A stretch of 64,000 bases of DNA. Origin: Chelonoidis abingdonii. Lineage: Eukaryota > Chordata > Testudines > Testudinidae. The stretch's first letter is position 1; each line of letters begins with the position of its first letter. Below, in pieces: positions 1 to 12,020 of the stretch. Where the stretch lies: the NCBI RefSeq assembly GCF_003597395.2, contig NC_133771.1:139901973-139965972 (forward strand), given 5' to 3'. Made by a program: the position numbers and the translations under genes. The notes under the pieces were generated by a model. The model was not told where the DNA came from, did not search any database, and saw only the letters and a program-made list of their open reading frames with translations.

Positions 1-103
1 AATTACTGTGCCTAGTGTGGCCGCATGAAATCGAATTTATAATATCAGTTTTATAAAACCGATTTTAGCTAATTCGATATTATCCCGTAGTGTAGACGTG
101 GCC
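1..103. mobile_element. Right end of a Harbinger-like element, cut by the window edge
   Basis: Ends CCCGTAGTGTAGACGTGGCC followed by TAA. The same terminal motif ends the 2.2 kb element at 49972-52206, including the shared lead-in (TAGTGTGGCCGC here, TTAGAGTGGCCGC there). The 3-base TAA would be the target duplication. Confidence 0.6.
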
Positions 104-905
104 TAAGATATTCAGACATGTTCTGTAAAGCAGTGTTTGCTTTTCTTTCTGCGTAATTATGTAAGCATGAGGAAATTGAAAAGTGACCAGAGGTTGGTTA
201 GTAAGGGGAGCGTTTCTTTTAAAAGGAGTGGTTTCTTGCAAACCAAAAACCAATTCTGGAGAAAAATACATCACAAGTCTTACCTGTTCTCCTATTTTTT
301 CATGCGAGCAGTCCCCAACTAGTAGTGCTTCTGTACCACCCCAGCACTTCTGCTACCGCCCACACAGCTGACTAGAAAATGAAAGGTCACTAAATTCCTT
401 AACTAGTTTCCAGACTGTAGCATGAGCATAAGAGCAGTTGACTTTCGGCTGACTTGTGCTGCAGGATGGAAATTAGTTACTAAAAGCTTAGAAGACATAT
501 TTCACGTTAGTCCATCAACTGTACATAACACAATGGACTGGAGTAGCAGACTTGCTTTTGGCAGTATAATCGTAGTATAAGCATGCACCAGTGACCTCTG
601 TCGGAGAGATAGATAGGTTACTGTGAAATGATGCTTGTTGAAACCAATATGTAAATTTAGAATGAAGATGTTAAAAAAACACATTCTTCCCGTCATATAG
701 CTTTGTCAGTTTTGAATGAGCACCCCACAAGACCCGAGGCTATGGAATACAAATATATCTACAACTATGCAAAACTGTAATTTAGGCTGGCACATTAAAG
801 CTCCAATTTTAAAGGTCAAGGAGATACTAACATTTAAATAGGCATTTTTCAACATTTTCTTTTGTTACAACCACATTAGATCTAACCAGACACACACAAC
901 AAAAC
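104..905. other. No feature recognised (ARID4B intron)
   Basis: AT-rich intronic sequence with no convincing exon, repeat end or RNA gene. Confidence 0.5.
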
Positions 906-1096
906 CCCATTTATCCAATCTAACTGGGACCAGGGCCAGATCGGATAATCAAAAATTCGGATAATCCGGAGAATGGGACAATGCAAGGCTGCAGCACTGT
1001 CTAGTGGCCATAGGAGAGATCATCCACTTTTGGACCTGTGTTGCTGGTTGTTTGGTTAATACGGAGAGTTAGATAAAGGAGGGTCAGATAAATGGG
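906..1096. repeat. Short inverted-ended MITE-like repeat
   Basis: Starts CCCATTTATCC and ends GGATAAATGGG-like (GATAAATGGG), with several internal ATCC and GGAT repeats. About 190 bases. Family not recognised; the ends are imperfect and no clear target duplication is visible. Confidence 0.4.
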
Positions 1097-2280
1097 ATTC
1101 TATTGTACTTGGTTCACAGTGCAACTCTAAGTTTCTATAATATTGACTACTTCTATTATCATACAGCTAGTCAGCATCAAGTACATTTCCAAGACACAGT
1201 GAGAAATTTTATATTAAGTGCTCTCACTAACAAAAGGTAAAGGAAAATACTTTCATAAACACTTTTTAAATATCTAACTATAGTACTCAAATTCCAATTA
1301 AATATCTGCAGCCCTAACCTTTAGATTAAAAAAACAACAAAAAAGTACACCTCATGTCGTAGGTCTTTTTTGTAGAGTTAATCCCAACTTTAATATTTTT
1401 TTTAAGATACAAAGCTTATAGACTGCTTTTCAACAATTGTGTTATATAAAACTAGCTGTTGGAACATAGTTACTTTGTAAATAGGTAGCTGCTGGCAATC
1501 CAAGATTCTTTAAACATCTGAAACACTCTTTATTTTGCTAAGAGTCATGTGCAAGGCACGCAATGTGATTAAGAAAATCTCAGCAAGAACTCAGAAATTG
1601 CTATAGCAATTCACAAACCACTCTAGCTTTTCTCTAGTTTAGGTCAGTATGTGATTACAAGAGGGAAAAGCTTTGTTTACCTCTAGTGGAACATCCAGTT
1701 TGGTTTTATTCCAACATTTATATAAACAAAACTGTAATGTTTTTTCATCTTTGCAGCTTATGTACATAGCACTCTTGGCAGGCCAAGGTGTTGCATAGTA
1801 GTATACAAAGGGATTAATTTATTTGGATCTAGATGTGCTGTTGTGGGGAATACATTGCTATCACTGAGTATAAGGAGTGGTACACATGTTAGGAGAAGGC
1901 CAGAAGGCAAGGGCTGGGGGGGCACAGGTGGGCCAAATGGCCAGCTGATTTGAGCATGGCACATGGAGTGATGGGCTGCAGCTGGTGCTTTGAGTAAACC
2001 CTAGGATTGCTTCACAGAATCCAACTTTCACAGGAGAGCCATGACTGGCCTGTGGTGCCATCAGTCACTACAGCTCTAGATAGGAAGGTATTACACCTGT
2101 TAAACTCCAACCTATGGTAGAGAGCACTGACCCTGGGGAGCAGGAACACCTAGAGATGCAGTATGTGGAGTGGGAACCCCTCCCTCAAGCAGAATCCCCT
2201 CCACGTGTCCCCACCCCCACACTCTCACTGTATGAAGAAGCCATGGATTTGTGATTGAGGTGAGGGGAAGTTACCAAGTG
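1097..2280. other. No feature recognised (ARID4B intron)
   Basis: AT-rich to 1.75 kb, then more GC-rich. No exon of ARID4B and no repeat family recognised. Confidence 0.5.
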
Positions 2281-2453
2281 AGGGCACTGCCAGGTCATTT
2301 AAAGCTGGGGCAGTACAGAGGGTGGGGGCACTGCCAGGTGGGGTTACTAGGAGTTGGGGGGGTGAGCACTGCTAGGTGATCTGAGAGAAGCATGAGGTGG
2401 GAGGGCCCTGTCAGGTGATTTGGGGGAATGAGTTTGGGGGGCACTGCTAGGTG
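2281..2453. repeat. Degenerate minisatellite
   Basis: A G-rich core, GGGGGCACTGCCAGGTG in its best copy, recurs five times at about 2281, 2324, 2362, 2401 and 2435, spaced roughly 35-45 bases, with variable filler between the cores. Confidence 0.65.
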
Positions 2454-3913
2454 GTATAGGAAATAATCACAACAACAGTTCTGAAATAGACTGATCTTTA
2501 CATATTTATCTTAAGAAAATATCCAAGAGTATCCAGTGGCTTAAGTGGCACCTGGACCCCCAGCTGAAAGTTGTCCCTCCTATTGAAATCTGAAATGGTG
2601 CCTGTGCCCCTGTGGATGTGGGGACAGATCCATGTTAAAAAAATGCTAAGGTGGGGAGTGATTCAAAAAAGGATGAGAAAACCCTGTGTTGGGAGACAAT
2701 ATCATCATTGTTCCCCTCACCGTTCCAAGCCATAAATAAGCATGTTAAGTGAACTTCCATTTGTATCACTTTAATACTACTACTTAGTTCTTATATAGCA
2801 TTCTTCCTCCATGAAGGTTTACAAAGAAGAGTAAATATCCTATTTTCTTTACACAGATGGGAAGAATATGGCACAGTAAAGCTGAACTGTTCACACAAAA
2901 ACAGACAGTGGCAGAGATGGGAATAGAACTGATCGCCACACTCCCAAATTAATGTCCTATCCACAAAATACACTGACTTGTTCATCTGAAGAAAGGATCA
3001 CTAAAACAATAATCAAGGCTTAGGGTCCAATCCTGCAATGAGCACAATATGGGCAGGCTTACTATAAAACTGGGTCTTTAGAGTTCAATCCTCTAAACGC
3101 AAAAATGTCCATCGTTACACTCTTCCAGTAGATTATAAACAAAATCAGTCATGTTTTTTCAAGCACCATCCTGCTCTGTTTTATCAGTCATTCAGTTACT
3201 CCGTTATGTAGATCAATAGAAAAAAAATAATTCCCTGTTCACTCTCTTCTATTACTTCTGATTAGACAAACTTGTATCCTTTCAATATCCTTATGGATAT
3301 GCAAATTAACTTACAAGACTGTAAACTGATATGCACTTATTTAGCATGAGACATGCTTTGGAAGCTCAAAACCAGCTAAAATTTTATTTTTGTGCTGTAA
3401 CTCTAAAAAGGAGCTTCACTGTAACTAGCATCTTCCATTTTAAACCCCAAATACATTTTAAAGGGAAATTCCAGACAGTCAGTTTGCTCATGACCATACA
3501 GAAGTTCAGAACTCATCATGAACAAATCACAAAACATGTTTTAAAATCCCGCTAAAAAATCACACGTCTTATGTATAACTAAAGAAACTTTTAGCTTTTG
3601 TTAATGGATCTGTAACAGGCTTTTATGTCTGATATTTAAGATTTAAGCCTTTTGCTACTTATTCAATTGAGCTAAAAGAGGGGTTTTCATGCTGTGCTAT
3701 AGCACACTTTTCCCTCCCATTTATGGTCCTCACCTCCACGTTGTACACTAGGCACTTATATGCATCCTTTAACCACAGTATCTGATCAACAGTACCTCCA
3801 TGGTAATTACACATTTGTTTACATGGAAAAGTAGTACTAGAAAAGTACTTCTATATATTCAGCTGCCTTCAGAGTCCTTTGGAAAAAAAAGTTCACCACT
3901 CTGTCTCCTTTTA
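2454..3913. other. No feature recognised (ARID4B intron)
   Basis: AT-rich intronic sequence; short open frames here have no family resemblance. Confidence 0.5.
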
Positions 3914-3921
3914 CTCTAGAT

Positions 3922-4284
3922 CAGAGGTTCTCAACGAGGGGTCTGGGGCCCCCTGGGGGTCCACACACAGGTTTCAGGGAGTCTGTCAAGAAGGGCCAGT
4001 GTTAGACTTGGTGGGGTCCAGGGCAGAATGCTGAAGCCCTGTCAAGCAGGGCTGAAGTTTGAGGCCCAAGACTAGTCAGCTGGGGTGAAGCCGAAGCCTG
4101 AGAAACTTTGCTTTCTGTGGCCACTTGTGGTGTGGGGCCCCAGGCAGTGGTACTGCTTGCTACCCCCTAATGCCGGCCCTTGCTTTCATATGCAGAAAAA
4201 TAGTTGTTATGGTACAGGTGGGCCATGGGTTTTTTAATAACATGTTGTGGGGGTCTCAGAAAGAAAACGGCTGAGAACCCCTGT
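3922..4284. mobile_element. hAT-type MITE with target duplication
   Basis: Starts CAGAGGTTCTCAAC and ends CTGAGAACCCCTG, so the ends are inverted repeats of the CAGNGGTTCTCA type seen in hAT elements. Flanks CTCTAGAT (3914-3921) and TTCTAGAT (4285-4292) match at 7 of 8 positions, the 8-base duplication expected of hAT transposition. Internal sequence is GC-rich and non-coding. Confidence 0.8.
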
Positions 4285-4292
4285 TCTAGATT

Positions 4293-5339
4293 TCATCTCC
4301 TGCTCCTATCTGTTATATCCCCCCACATGGACACGAGTAGAAAGAGGACCATGTATTTAGCCAACACTCCACAGACCAGCAAGCCATGGACCACAATTTG
4401 GGAACTTCCATATAACACTGCCGTAAATGTTTAACCATAGTTTTTATTTCTTACTAGATGCAACCTATTAATGAAATACAAATATTGGCGCACTACTTCA
4501 GGCCTCACTAAGTTATTCCCACATTGACAATAATAGTTAAAACTGTACATTTTATGGCTCTTTCATTAGTAACCAAAAGGCAATGTACTGAACCTTAGGT
4601 ACTTTACTGTGCTTAGTATCACCTACTGAATCCAGTTAAATAAAACTGTTTGTATCCTCTGCTATTTCTAGTGTTGTATATACATTTGATATATGCACAT
4701 GGGCACACATATACAGAACCCCAAAGAGGTTTGACTTTAGCAGGAGGTTACTGCATTTAGCAATGAATAATAAAGCTGACAGGCTATACATATACTCAAA
4801 AAAAAAATTCTGCAGTTATACAACAAATGTAGTTCATAAGTTTTATAAAACTTATAAGACAGATTTAATACAGCAAAATGTGGGCATGATCCTGATTAAG
4901 AACTTTGGGTGCTATTGTAATACAAACAACAGTGTTTAAAACAAGACAGTGTAATCACCAAGAGTAAATCAGGGAAAAGACTAATAATCACACTTGTTAA
5001 ATCTACTAATGAAATGAAAGATTCTTTATAAAAACATCTATATCGAGTGGAACAATCACTTCAATCAGGCTTGCCTAATATACCAAGTATCAACGGTCTA
5101 CAAATGCCTCTGACTGACAATGGTGTATATGGATACCGCACACAGCACTAAAAAGGAAACTAAAAAGCAGTTAGAAAATCATTCTGCATCCTACAGCACT
5201 ACCTTCACTGCAGAGCATCCTCTATACAAACACCACCTCCTCAGCTCACGATTATTAATTCTCTAGAACTCCCGTTAAGGCACAGAAAGTAAATTCATCA
5301 TTTAACCTCAATTAATGCTTATATTTCCTCTGCAATGTT
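4293..5339. other. No feature recognised (ARID4B intron)
   Basis: AT-rich sequence leading into the CpG island. No exon or repeat ends seen. Confidence 0.5.
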
Positions 5340-5676
5340 ACTTTCCGGAGCGGAGTGATTGCCCCCTATTCCTTCGTCAAGCTTGGCCCGGCAGCCATGT
5401 CCTTACTCCCCTACGAACGGTTGTTTCGGAAAGGGAACGACCTGCTCGCAGTGAACTTACACAGTCCTTCAGCAAAACCTGGCGGAGCCAAACCTGCACA
5501 GCAAACACCAAAGGCATCTAAGGCACCACCATGGCAGTGGGGCGAAGCAGCCTGCAGCCTAGATCCGCACCAGCGCCGAGCCTGCCACCGGGGAGCGGGG
5601 CCGGGACAAATCGGGCACCATTCCCTCATGCAACCCTCTCCCCATCCCTTCCCAGACAGAGAGGCGAGGGTTTTAC

Positions 5677-5694
5677 CTTCATGACGAGCTCAGG
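5677..5694 (-). CDS. ARID4B: ARID4B start-codon exon (codes Met-Lys only; 5' limit uncertain)
   Basis: Read on the - strand, an ATGAAG at 5682-5677 is followed at once by a GTAAAA donor. ARID4B, a Tudor, ARID and chromo-barrel subunit of Sin3-HDAC complexes in the nucleus, begins Met-Lys, and its gene is the known head-to-head neighbour of GGPS1 in amniotes. Just upstream on the - strand, TTTTTTCCGCAG ending at 5695 looks like an acceptor, which would make this an 18-base microexon; it may instead be the end of a longer first exon running into the CpG island. The next codons (Ala-Leu-Asp-Glu-Pro in the family) would lie beyond the left edge; I could not find that exon in 1-5676. The identification rests on synteny and the short motif, so it is inference. 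Confidence 0.6.
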
Positions 5695-7390
5695 CTGCGG
5701 AAAAAAGCCCCCGATCGGGGCTGAGCGGCCGAGGCTGGACCTGGAATTAAAACAAAGCGCTGAGCCACCGCACCAGCCGTTTGCACCGGAGCGCGGGGGG
5801 AACGGGCAGGGGAGCCGCTAGGATCCTGATCAACCCCCCTCTTCCCAGATCTCGCCACCCCCCGTTTGCGATCTCTCCCCATTCGGTCCCCCCTCCCCCC
5901 GCTCGGCCACCGCTTTCCCTCCAGCCCCCACACACCGCGGCTCGGCTTCCCCTTCACTCGCTGCCATTGACGCCATTTCTGTCAGAGGAGGAGAAACTTG
6001 CCACAACAACAACCCACCCCCAGCCTCTCCGGCTGCTCCAGGAGAGTCCCCGCTCCGCGCCCAGCTCATAGGGGCCCGGGCTCTCAATCCTCTCCCCAGA
6101 GACCTACGGGCTGGAGGGGGGCGGCGATGTCTGATCCCTGGAAACCCCCCCACTCTGCTGCGGCGGGGGGGGGGGGGAAGGGGCCGCCGCTCCTCCATTG
6201 TATGAGGAAGAGAAGGGGGTTGGGTGGCAGCTCTCCCGGTCGGCGGGGCTGCGGCTCTGTGGATCCCGACAGAGGCGGCAGCTTCTCCCACCCCCATCAA
6301 AGAAAGCGCTGACTCCGCGACAGGAGTTTTAACAGCAACAGCCGCAACTGCCCAGCGCAGCGGGCCGGACCCGATCTGCAGAGGCAGTAATGAGGCAGCC
6401 CCCCTCGGGCTCCTCGCCGCCCCGCAGCGACTCCAGCCCCTCACCACCCCCCACCTCACGCGCGGGGGGAGGGGGGAAATCAGCGAGTCCCGCCGCAGTC
6501 TCGCCAGGACAAAAACAACCCCGCTCCCGCCTAGGAACGGCCACAAGTGGCGAACGCCCCGCTCCCTCACCCGCTGGCGGCGGGGCCGGCGTTGCTCTTT
6601 CTCCTGCTGTCGCTGATACCTTTGTTCCGCGGCGCCCGCCCGCGGCTCTCCCTGACCCGGGAGGAGATGGGAGACGAAGCCTCCTCCCGGCTCCGGAGCC
6701 GTTGGCGTGGTGCTGGCCCCGGATCGATCCCCCAGCAAGGGCTCTGGCTAAGGCTGCAGCTCCGCGCTGCGTATGATGGGGCCGATCCCCCCTGCCAGGA
6801 CCCGGCGCTGGCGGCGGCTGCTCCGCTCGGAACCTCTCACTCCCCTCCCCCACCTCACACAGTGACTGACGGATAGAGACCCGCCCCCTCCCCGCCCTGG
6901 ACTTTCTCTATTGGCCCGGAACCGGTAAGGCCCACGCGTCTCCCTGCACCATTGGCCCCCATATCGGAAACACTAACGTCATTTTTCCACCAATTCTATG
7001 GAAACAGAGACTCGGCGCCGTAGAGGCTCATGGGTAACGCGGTTCTTTCCCTCGCCGCTCTTCTGCGACCATGAAGCAGCAGAGCCTCACACGTGAACCA
7101 CATATCCTATGATGCATCGCGCGTGAGGGGCCGCCAGGGGGTGGGACGAATCGAGTGCTAATTAAAACAAGTGGGAGGGCCTAGCGTCTGCGCAGTGAAG
7201 CCCTGGTGGCGCATTTTACCCCCGCAACAGCAGAGGGTGGTGGCGGTAGCAGTTGAGGTGGAAGTGGGTGGAGTTTTTAACGTGCTGCTGCCGCCGGTCT
7301 CGGAGCTGGGGAGCAAGCTCGGGCCGGAACGGCGGAGCACGGTGCGGCTTGGCCCGGCAACGAGGAGGTGGATGCTGACTTCGGCCGGCG

Positions 7391-7396
7391 GTAGGT
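7391..7396 (+). other. GGPS1: Candidate donor of the GGPS1 non-coding first exon
   Basis: GGCG followed by GTAGGT at 7391 is a plausible donor for a 5' UTR exon starting near 7.1-7.3 kb inside the CpG island. A second good donor, CCAGAG followed by GTAAGC, lies at 7983. GGPS1 in mammals has a non-coding first exon; which donor is used here is not decidable from sequence. Confidence 0.35.
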
Positions 7397-8508
7397 GGGG
7401 GTTGGGGCGCCGCCGGTCCCCTCTGCCACCCCCGTGCGCCAGTCTCCCCGGTCCGTGCTGCCAGCCGGGCTCCTTTGTGCTGCCCGGGAGGCTGCCTGCT
7501 GGGAGCGATACCTGCCCGGCGACCTGGCGCCTCCCTGGCCTGTTCCCCTCGGGCCGCTGGGCTTGGTTCGCCGCCCCTGCGGGACAGCGCTGCGCTCGAA
7601 CTTGCGTGGGTCCCGGCCGGCGGGTTGCCTGGCGAGGTGGGGAAAGCGGGAGCCGGCCTCGGCGCAGCCGCCGGTTGGGTCGCTGCCCGGAGCCTGCCGC
7701 GGGGGGTGGTGTGCCCGGCCGGCAGGGAGAACTAAAGGGAAGCAAAGGGCCAGTAGCGTCCGCACTCCCCGGGGGTCGTTCTGAAAGTGGACTTAGCCTC
7801 TGAGGGTGGCGCCGCCCCGAGAGGCAGCGACGAGCTGGCTCCAGAGTTATCGGGGGCTGAAGGGGCCGCTGTTTGGTCGCTCTCTGGCTGTTGCTGAAAT
7901 GGCGCTGTAATTTTAAGCATCAGCAGCATTTATACGTAATCAAAGCCACTGCTAGAGCTGATGTACCCAGCTTTTGCCAGAGGTAAGCAATAAATAGACC
8001 TCAGGGTGAACCGTGTGTAGTTAAGTTTTGCTACTAAGTCACTGCGGATTTAGCCATTCGGTGTTGCTTGCTTTGTAAAGATATTTAAAGTGTATTTCAG
8101 CTCTGAAAATAGTGTAGTTGTGGCATAGTTAGATTCCATGGTGACTGTTTCTCTGACTTCAGTTTCATTCAGTTCACAAGTTACAATTGTATGTTTGAAT
8201 TGCCAGTCCTGCAAATTTAATATTGGTTTTTAAAAGCAGAATTGTCGTCTTTCTCTGTTACCACTAAAAATAGACTTGTGTAGACTAAATTCTGCCCATA
8301 GTTACATCTGGCAACCCTATGGATGATAGCTTGGATCAAAGACAGTGTTTACCAAGACATCACCTGTTACTGCTGTGTAGGTGCTGCTGGGCTAAACGTG
8401 ACTTTAAAATAATAAAAATCTGTATTTATGTATTCAGTCATTTGACTAATGGTAAATCTGTAATAAGATTTCTATGTAACTTCTGGCCATGACTTTTTTT
8501 TTTTTAAA

Positions 8509-9302
8509 CTCCTGGGGGAGTTCTGCACCCCTACATGTGTGCAAAATTCATGTCCCCTGTAGATTTTTTTTTTTTGGGTCCCTGCAGTGGAGGGGGGGGA
8601 AACTTCTGGCGGGAAAGCTGCAAGAGCAGTTACCAACCATCCCTGCTGATACCCCCACTCTTAGACTCCTCTGCTTAGCCCCAACCACCTTCACCTGGAA
8701 GCCCCTGTGGAATGCAGTTGCCCCTGCAACCCTCCCAATGAGCCTCTGTGCAGCCAGATCTGCTCCTCCTCCCCTCTGCCCCCGGATCCCTCACTGGGGT
8801 GACCAGATGTCCTGATTTTATAGGAACGGTCTCAATTTTTGGATCTTTTTCTTATATGGGCTCCTATTACCTATTTTTCATGCTTGCTGTCTGATCACCT
8901 ATCCCCCCCCCCCCCCCCACTGAGCTGCCTGCTCCCAGATTGTCCTACACAGAATCCTTTCACCCCACACACTGAGACCATCCACACTTGGATCCTACAT
9001 GGTTGAGCTTGCCTGCCTTGCACCTGGTGCAGAGGGGCAGGGCCTCATGGTGCTTCTGGGGCAACCCCAGGCCTTGTGCTGCATCAGGGTTGGGTATAGC
9101 CTCACCGCAGTGTCTGTGTCTGAGAGCTGAGGGGGACTGTAGGGTGATCTCCTACCTTTGTGCAGCCAGTGGCCTGTGCTCCCCACTGCCATGCTGGAGC
9201 CTGTGCATTTATTTATTGACAAATGAAACTCGCAGAACTTGGCATATTTTTAAAAATTCTGCATATAGTATTTTTAATCTTTTTGTGCAGAATGCCCTTG
9301 AG
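8509..9302. mobile_element. TIR element, copy 1 of a family (see 21602)
   Basis: Begins CTCCTGGGGGAGTTCTGCAC and ends GTGCAGAATGCCCTTGAG, which are imperfect inverted repeats. A TA follows the right end; the left flank is AA. The related copy at 21602-22307 has TA on both sides, which suggests a Tc1/mariner-type mode of insertion. Between the ends the two copies share motifs such as AAATTCATGTCCCCT near the left end and TTTATTTATTGA near the right. A C-tract lies near 8900. No transposase is encoded. Confidence 0.65.
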
Positions 9303-10180
9303 TAAAATTTAAGATAAACCTATAAATTGGCTTAATAGGAGCCATTTCAAGGACTTGCAGCAACAGTGATAGTAAAAACTGCTTAGATTGCTAAAACTGG
9401 AAATATTAACTTGTAATGCATCTGTTTTGGACAATGAGACTAGCCTGGTTTTAATTTCTAGTTTTATTAGATGCTGCTGCTGCTCTAAGAATTGCAGACA
9501 GTATTTAGAGACAAGGTGGGTGAGATCTTTTTATTGGACCAACTGCTTTACTGCATGTCTCTACTTTGATTTTGTCTTTTAAATTGAGAGCTCTTTGCAA
9601 AGTGCTAGAATACTATGGATGTTAATGTAAACAAGCAATAGAATTGGTGGTAATAAAATGAGTGCAAAAATCAAGATAAAAGTTAAATACTCTATTAAAG
9701 TGTGTATTTTACTGAGCTGTTTTGGCAACACTTGTCTCCCTTAAGAAATCACTTCTCCACAAGTGAAATAGTTAGCTGCCCATGGATTGGAACATACCTC
9801 TTTTGTTACCAGCAACACCATGCATCAGGGAAGAGGCAAAGTGAAGAATAAATGTTTAGACTGAATCTAAATGTTGTAAACTAATATAATAACCAAATTG
9901 GGATTTGGACAAAACAGCACTGTGAACACCTCTGCTCTTGCAAAGAGGGCTATGAAAGCTTTTCGTAACAAATAACTATTCTATTAGGTCTGAAATAGAG
10001 CCTCTGTCCTTGCACATGCTTTTTAACCCTGCTGGGGAATCTTCTTAGCCGCTGAACTGCTGGTGCCACTTTCTTTGGAGGTCTCCTGTTCAATCACTGG
10101 CTTAGGTGGCGTGACGACATATATTTTCAGGTGTCTGTACTGGCACATTTAGAACATAAAGCCAAATTTATTGATTACAA
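9303..10180. other. No feature recognised (GGPS1 intron 1)
   Basis: AT-rich intronic sequence without recognisable repeat ends or exons. Confidence 0.45.
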
Positions 10181-10189
10181 GTCCAAAAA

Positions 10190-12020
10190 GGACTATTGTG
10201 ATTGTGTAATCTGATCTCATGTATAACACAGGCCATAGTTTCTGCAAAATAATTCCTACAGCATATCTTTTAGAAAAAAGAATGTCAGTGATGGAGAATC
10301 CACCACGACCTTTGGTAAATTGTCCCAGTGGCCAATTACACCTTACTTCCAGTCTGAATTTGTCTTGCTTCAGTTTCCAGCCATTAGATAACTATACCTT
10401 TCTCAGCTAGATTGAAGAGCCCATTATTAAATATTTGTTCCCTGTGATACTATAGACCATAACAAGCTTACCTCATAACCTTGTAAGCTAAATAAATTGA
10501 GCTCTTTGAGTCTATCACTATAAGGCATGTTTTCTAGTCTTTTAATTATTCTTATGGCTCTTCTCTGAAACCTCTGATTATCAACCTTCTTCTTGAAGTG
10601 TGGACATCAGAACAGGACACTGTATTCCAGCACCAGTGCCAAATACAGAGGTAAAATGATCTCTGATCCTACTCGTGATTCCTCTGTTTATACATCCCAG
10701 AATCACATTAGCTCATTTAGGCACAGCATCACGCTGGAAGCTCATGTTCCTCTGGTTATCCACTGTGACAACTCCCAAATCTTTTTGAGTCACTGCTTCT
10801 TGTGAAGGAGACCCCCCACTGTATAGCATGGCCTACATTCTTTGTTAGATATATATTTACATTTAGCTGTATTAGACTAGGCACAATAAGCATTTTATCA
10901 AGTGATCTAGATTGTTCTGAATCAAGGACCTGTCCTCTTCATTATTTACCACTCTCAATTTCTGTCATCAACAAACTTTAATTTGTTGAAGTGATTATTA
11001 TCCTTCATGTCATCGATAAAAATGTTAAGCCTAGGACTGAGAACCAATCCCTCCTGGATATGACTGGAAATACAACTGATCTGTGACTATTTCCTGTTTA
11101 TAGTTACATTTTGATAGTTATCCGTTAGCCAATTTTAATCCACTTCACATGTGCTACGTCAATTTTATATCATTCTAGTCTTTTGTTTGAAGTGTTGTGT
11201 GAGTATCGAGTGAAATGCGTTAGAGGTCAAAGTATACTGTGTCAGCACCATTACCGTCATCAACTAAACTTTTAATATCATTTAAAAAAAATCAAGTTAA
11301 ACAGGGTCTATTTTCCATAAACTTATGCTGTTTTGCATTAGTTACCATACTTAACCCTCCTCTATTAAACAAGTTCTGTATCTGCTACTCCATTATTTTG
11401 CCTGGGATCAGTGTCATACTGACAGGCCTTTAATTCTCACATCATCTCATTTACCTTTTCTTAAAATTTGGCACACATTAGCTTCTTTCCAGTCTTCTGG
11501 AACTTCCCCATTGCTCCAAGACACTGGAAAATCAGCATTAAAAATCCAGTGAGCTCTCCAATTAACTTCAATCCCAGAGGTTTAAAAGAGCTATCTGGAG
11601 CTGCTGAGGTAAAAGTATGTAACTTTACTAGTCATCCTCCAGAAAGATAGTGAAATAGAAAGTGTTATGCACCTTATGATGAGACTATATCTTCTGGGTT
11701 TTCCCCCAAATACAGAACAGAAATATTTATTGAACGCTTCTTGTCTTTTCTGCATTATTATTGATGATTCTACCACTTTCAGCTAGTAAGGAACAAAAAG
11801 AATCCTGGTAATGGTCCATAATATATTTACAAAACTCCTTCTTATTGTCCTTAACTCTGCTGGCCATAGTGGGTTTTTTCCATTGTGTCCCTTGGCTTCT
11901 TATATCAGCTTGCTACAATTTCTAACTTCTGCCTTATTCATCGTCAACTTTCCCTTTTTTTCCCACTTGTTTTTATCTATATCTATATGCATGCTTTCAC
12001 TTCCCTTCTAAAGCAGATGA
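10190..12020 (-). mobile_element. CR1/L3-like LINE remnant, antisense to GGPS1
   Basis: About 1.8 kb that, in reverse complement, has the look of the 3' part of CR1/L3-type LINEs: hallmark stretches include TTGTCCCAGTGGCCAATTA, GACACTGTATTCCAGCACC and TCCAGTCTTCTGGAACTTCC. Frames are thoroughly broken, so it is old. Assignment is from recall of the CR1/L3 consensus pattern, not from an alignment. Confidence 0.5.

Larger units (their letters stand above)
5340..7870. promoter_or_regulatory. CpG island with the shared ARID4B / GGPS1 promoter
   Basis: A block of about 2.5 kb, strikingly GC- and CpG-rich against AT-rich flanks. It separates the - strand start-codon exon at 5677 from the + strand GGPS1 transcription unit. 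The likely core is about 6.9-7.2 kb: CCAAT boxes as ATTGG at 6910 and 6951 and as CCAAT at 6990, a CRE-like AACGTCAT at 6975-6982, an E-box CACGTG at 7090-7095 and an NRF1-like half site (TCTGCGCAG) at 7187. No TATA box stands out, as expected for a housekeeping two-way promoter. Start sites cannot be fixed without transcript data. The many long open frames inside the island are a by-product of GC content. Confidence 0.8.

Noticed and set aside
1..5676. The second coding exon of ARID4B
   Set aside because: No - strand stretch encodes the expected Ala-Leu-Asp-Glu-Pro start with splice sites; it must be farther left.
5830..6738. A 302-codon open frame on the - strand in the CpG island (and another of 174 codons at 6329-6853)
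   Set aside because: Overlapping long frames occur on both strands here because GC-rich DNA has few stops. The translations are low-complexity Gly/Arg/Pro-rich and match no ARID4B or GGPS1 sequence.
7158..7803. Overlapping open frames of 130-210 codons on both strands
   Set aside because: Same GC effect; the region is more likely the GGPS1 5' UTR exon and promoter.
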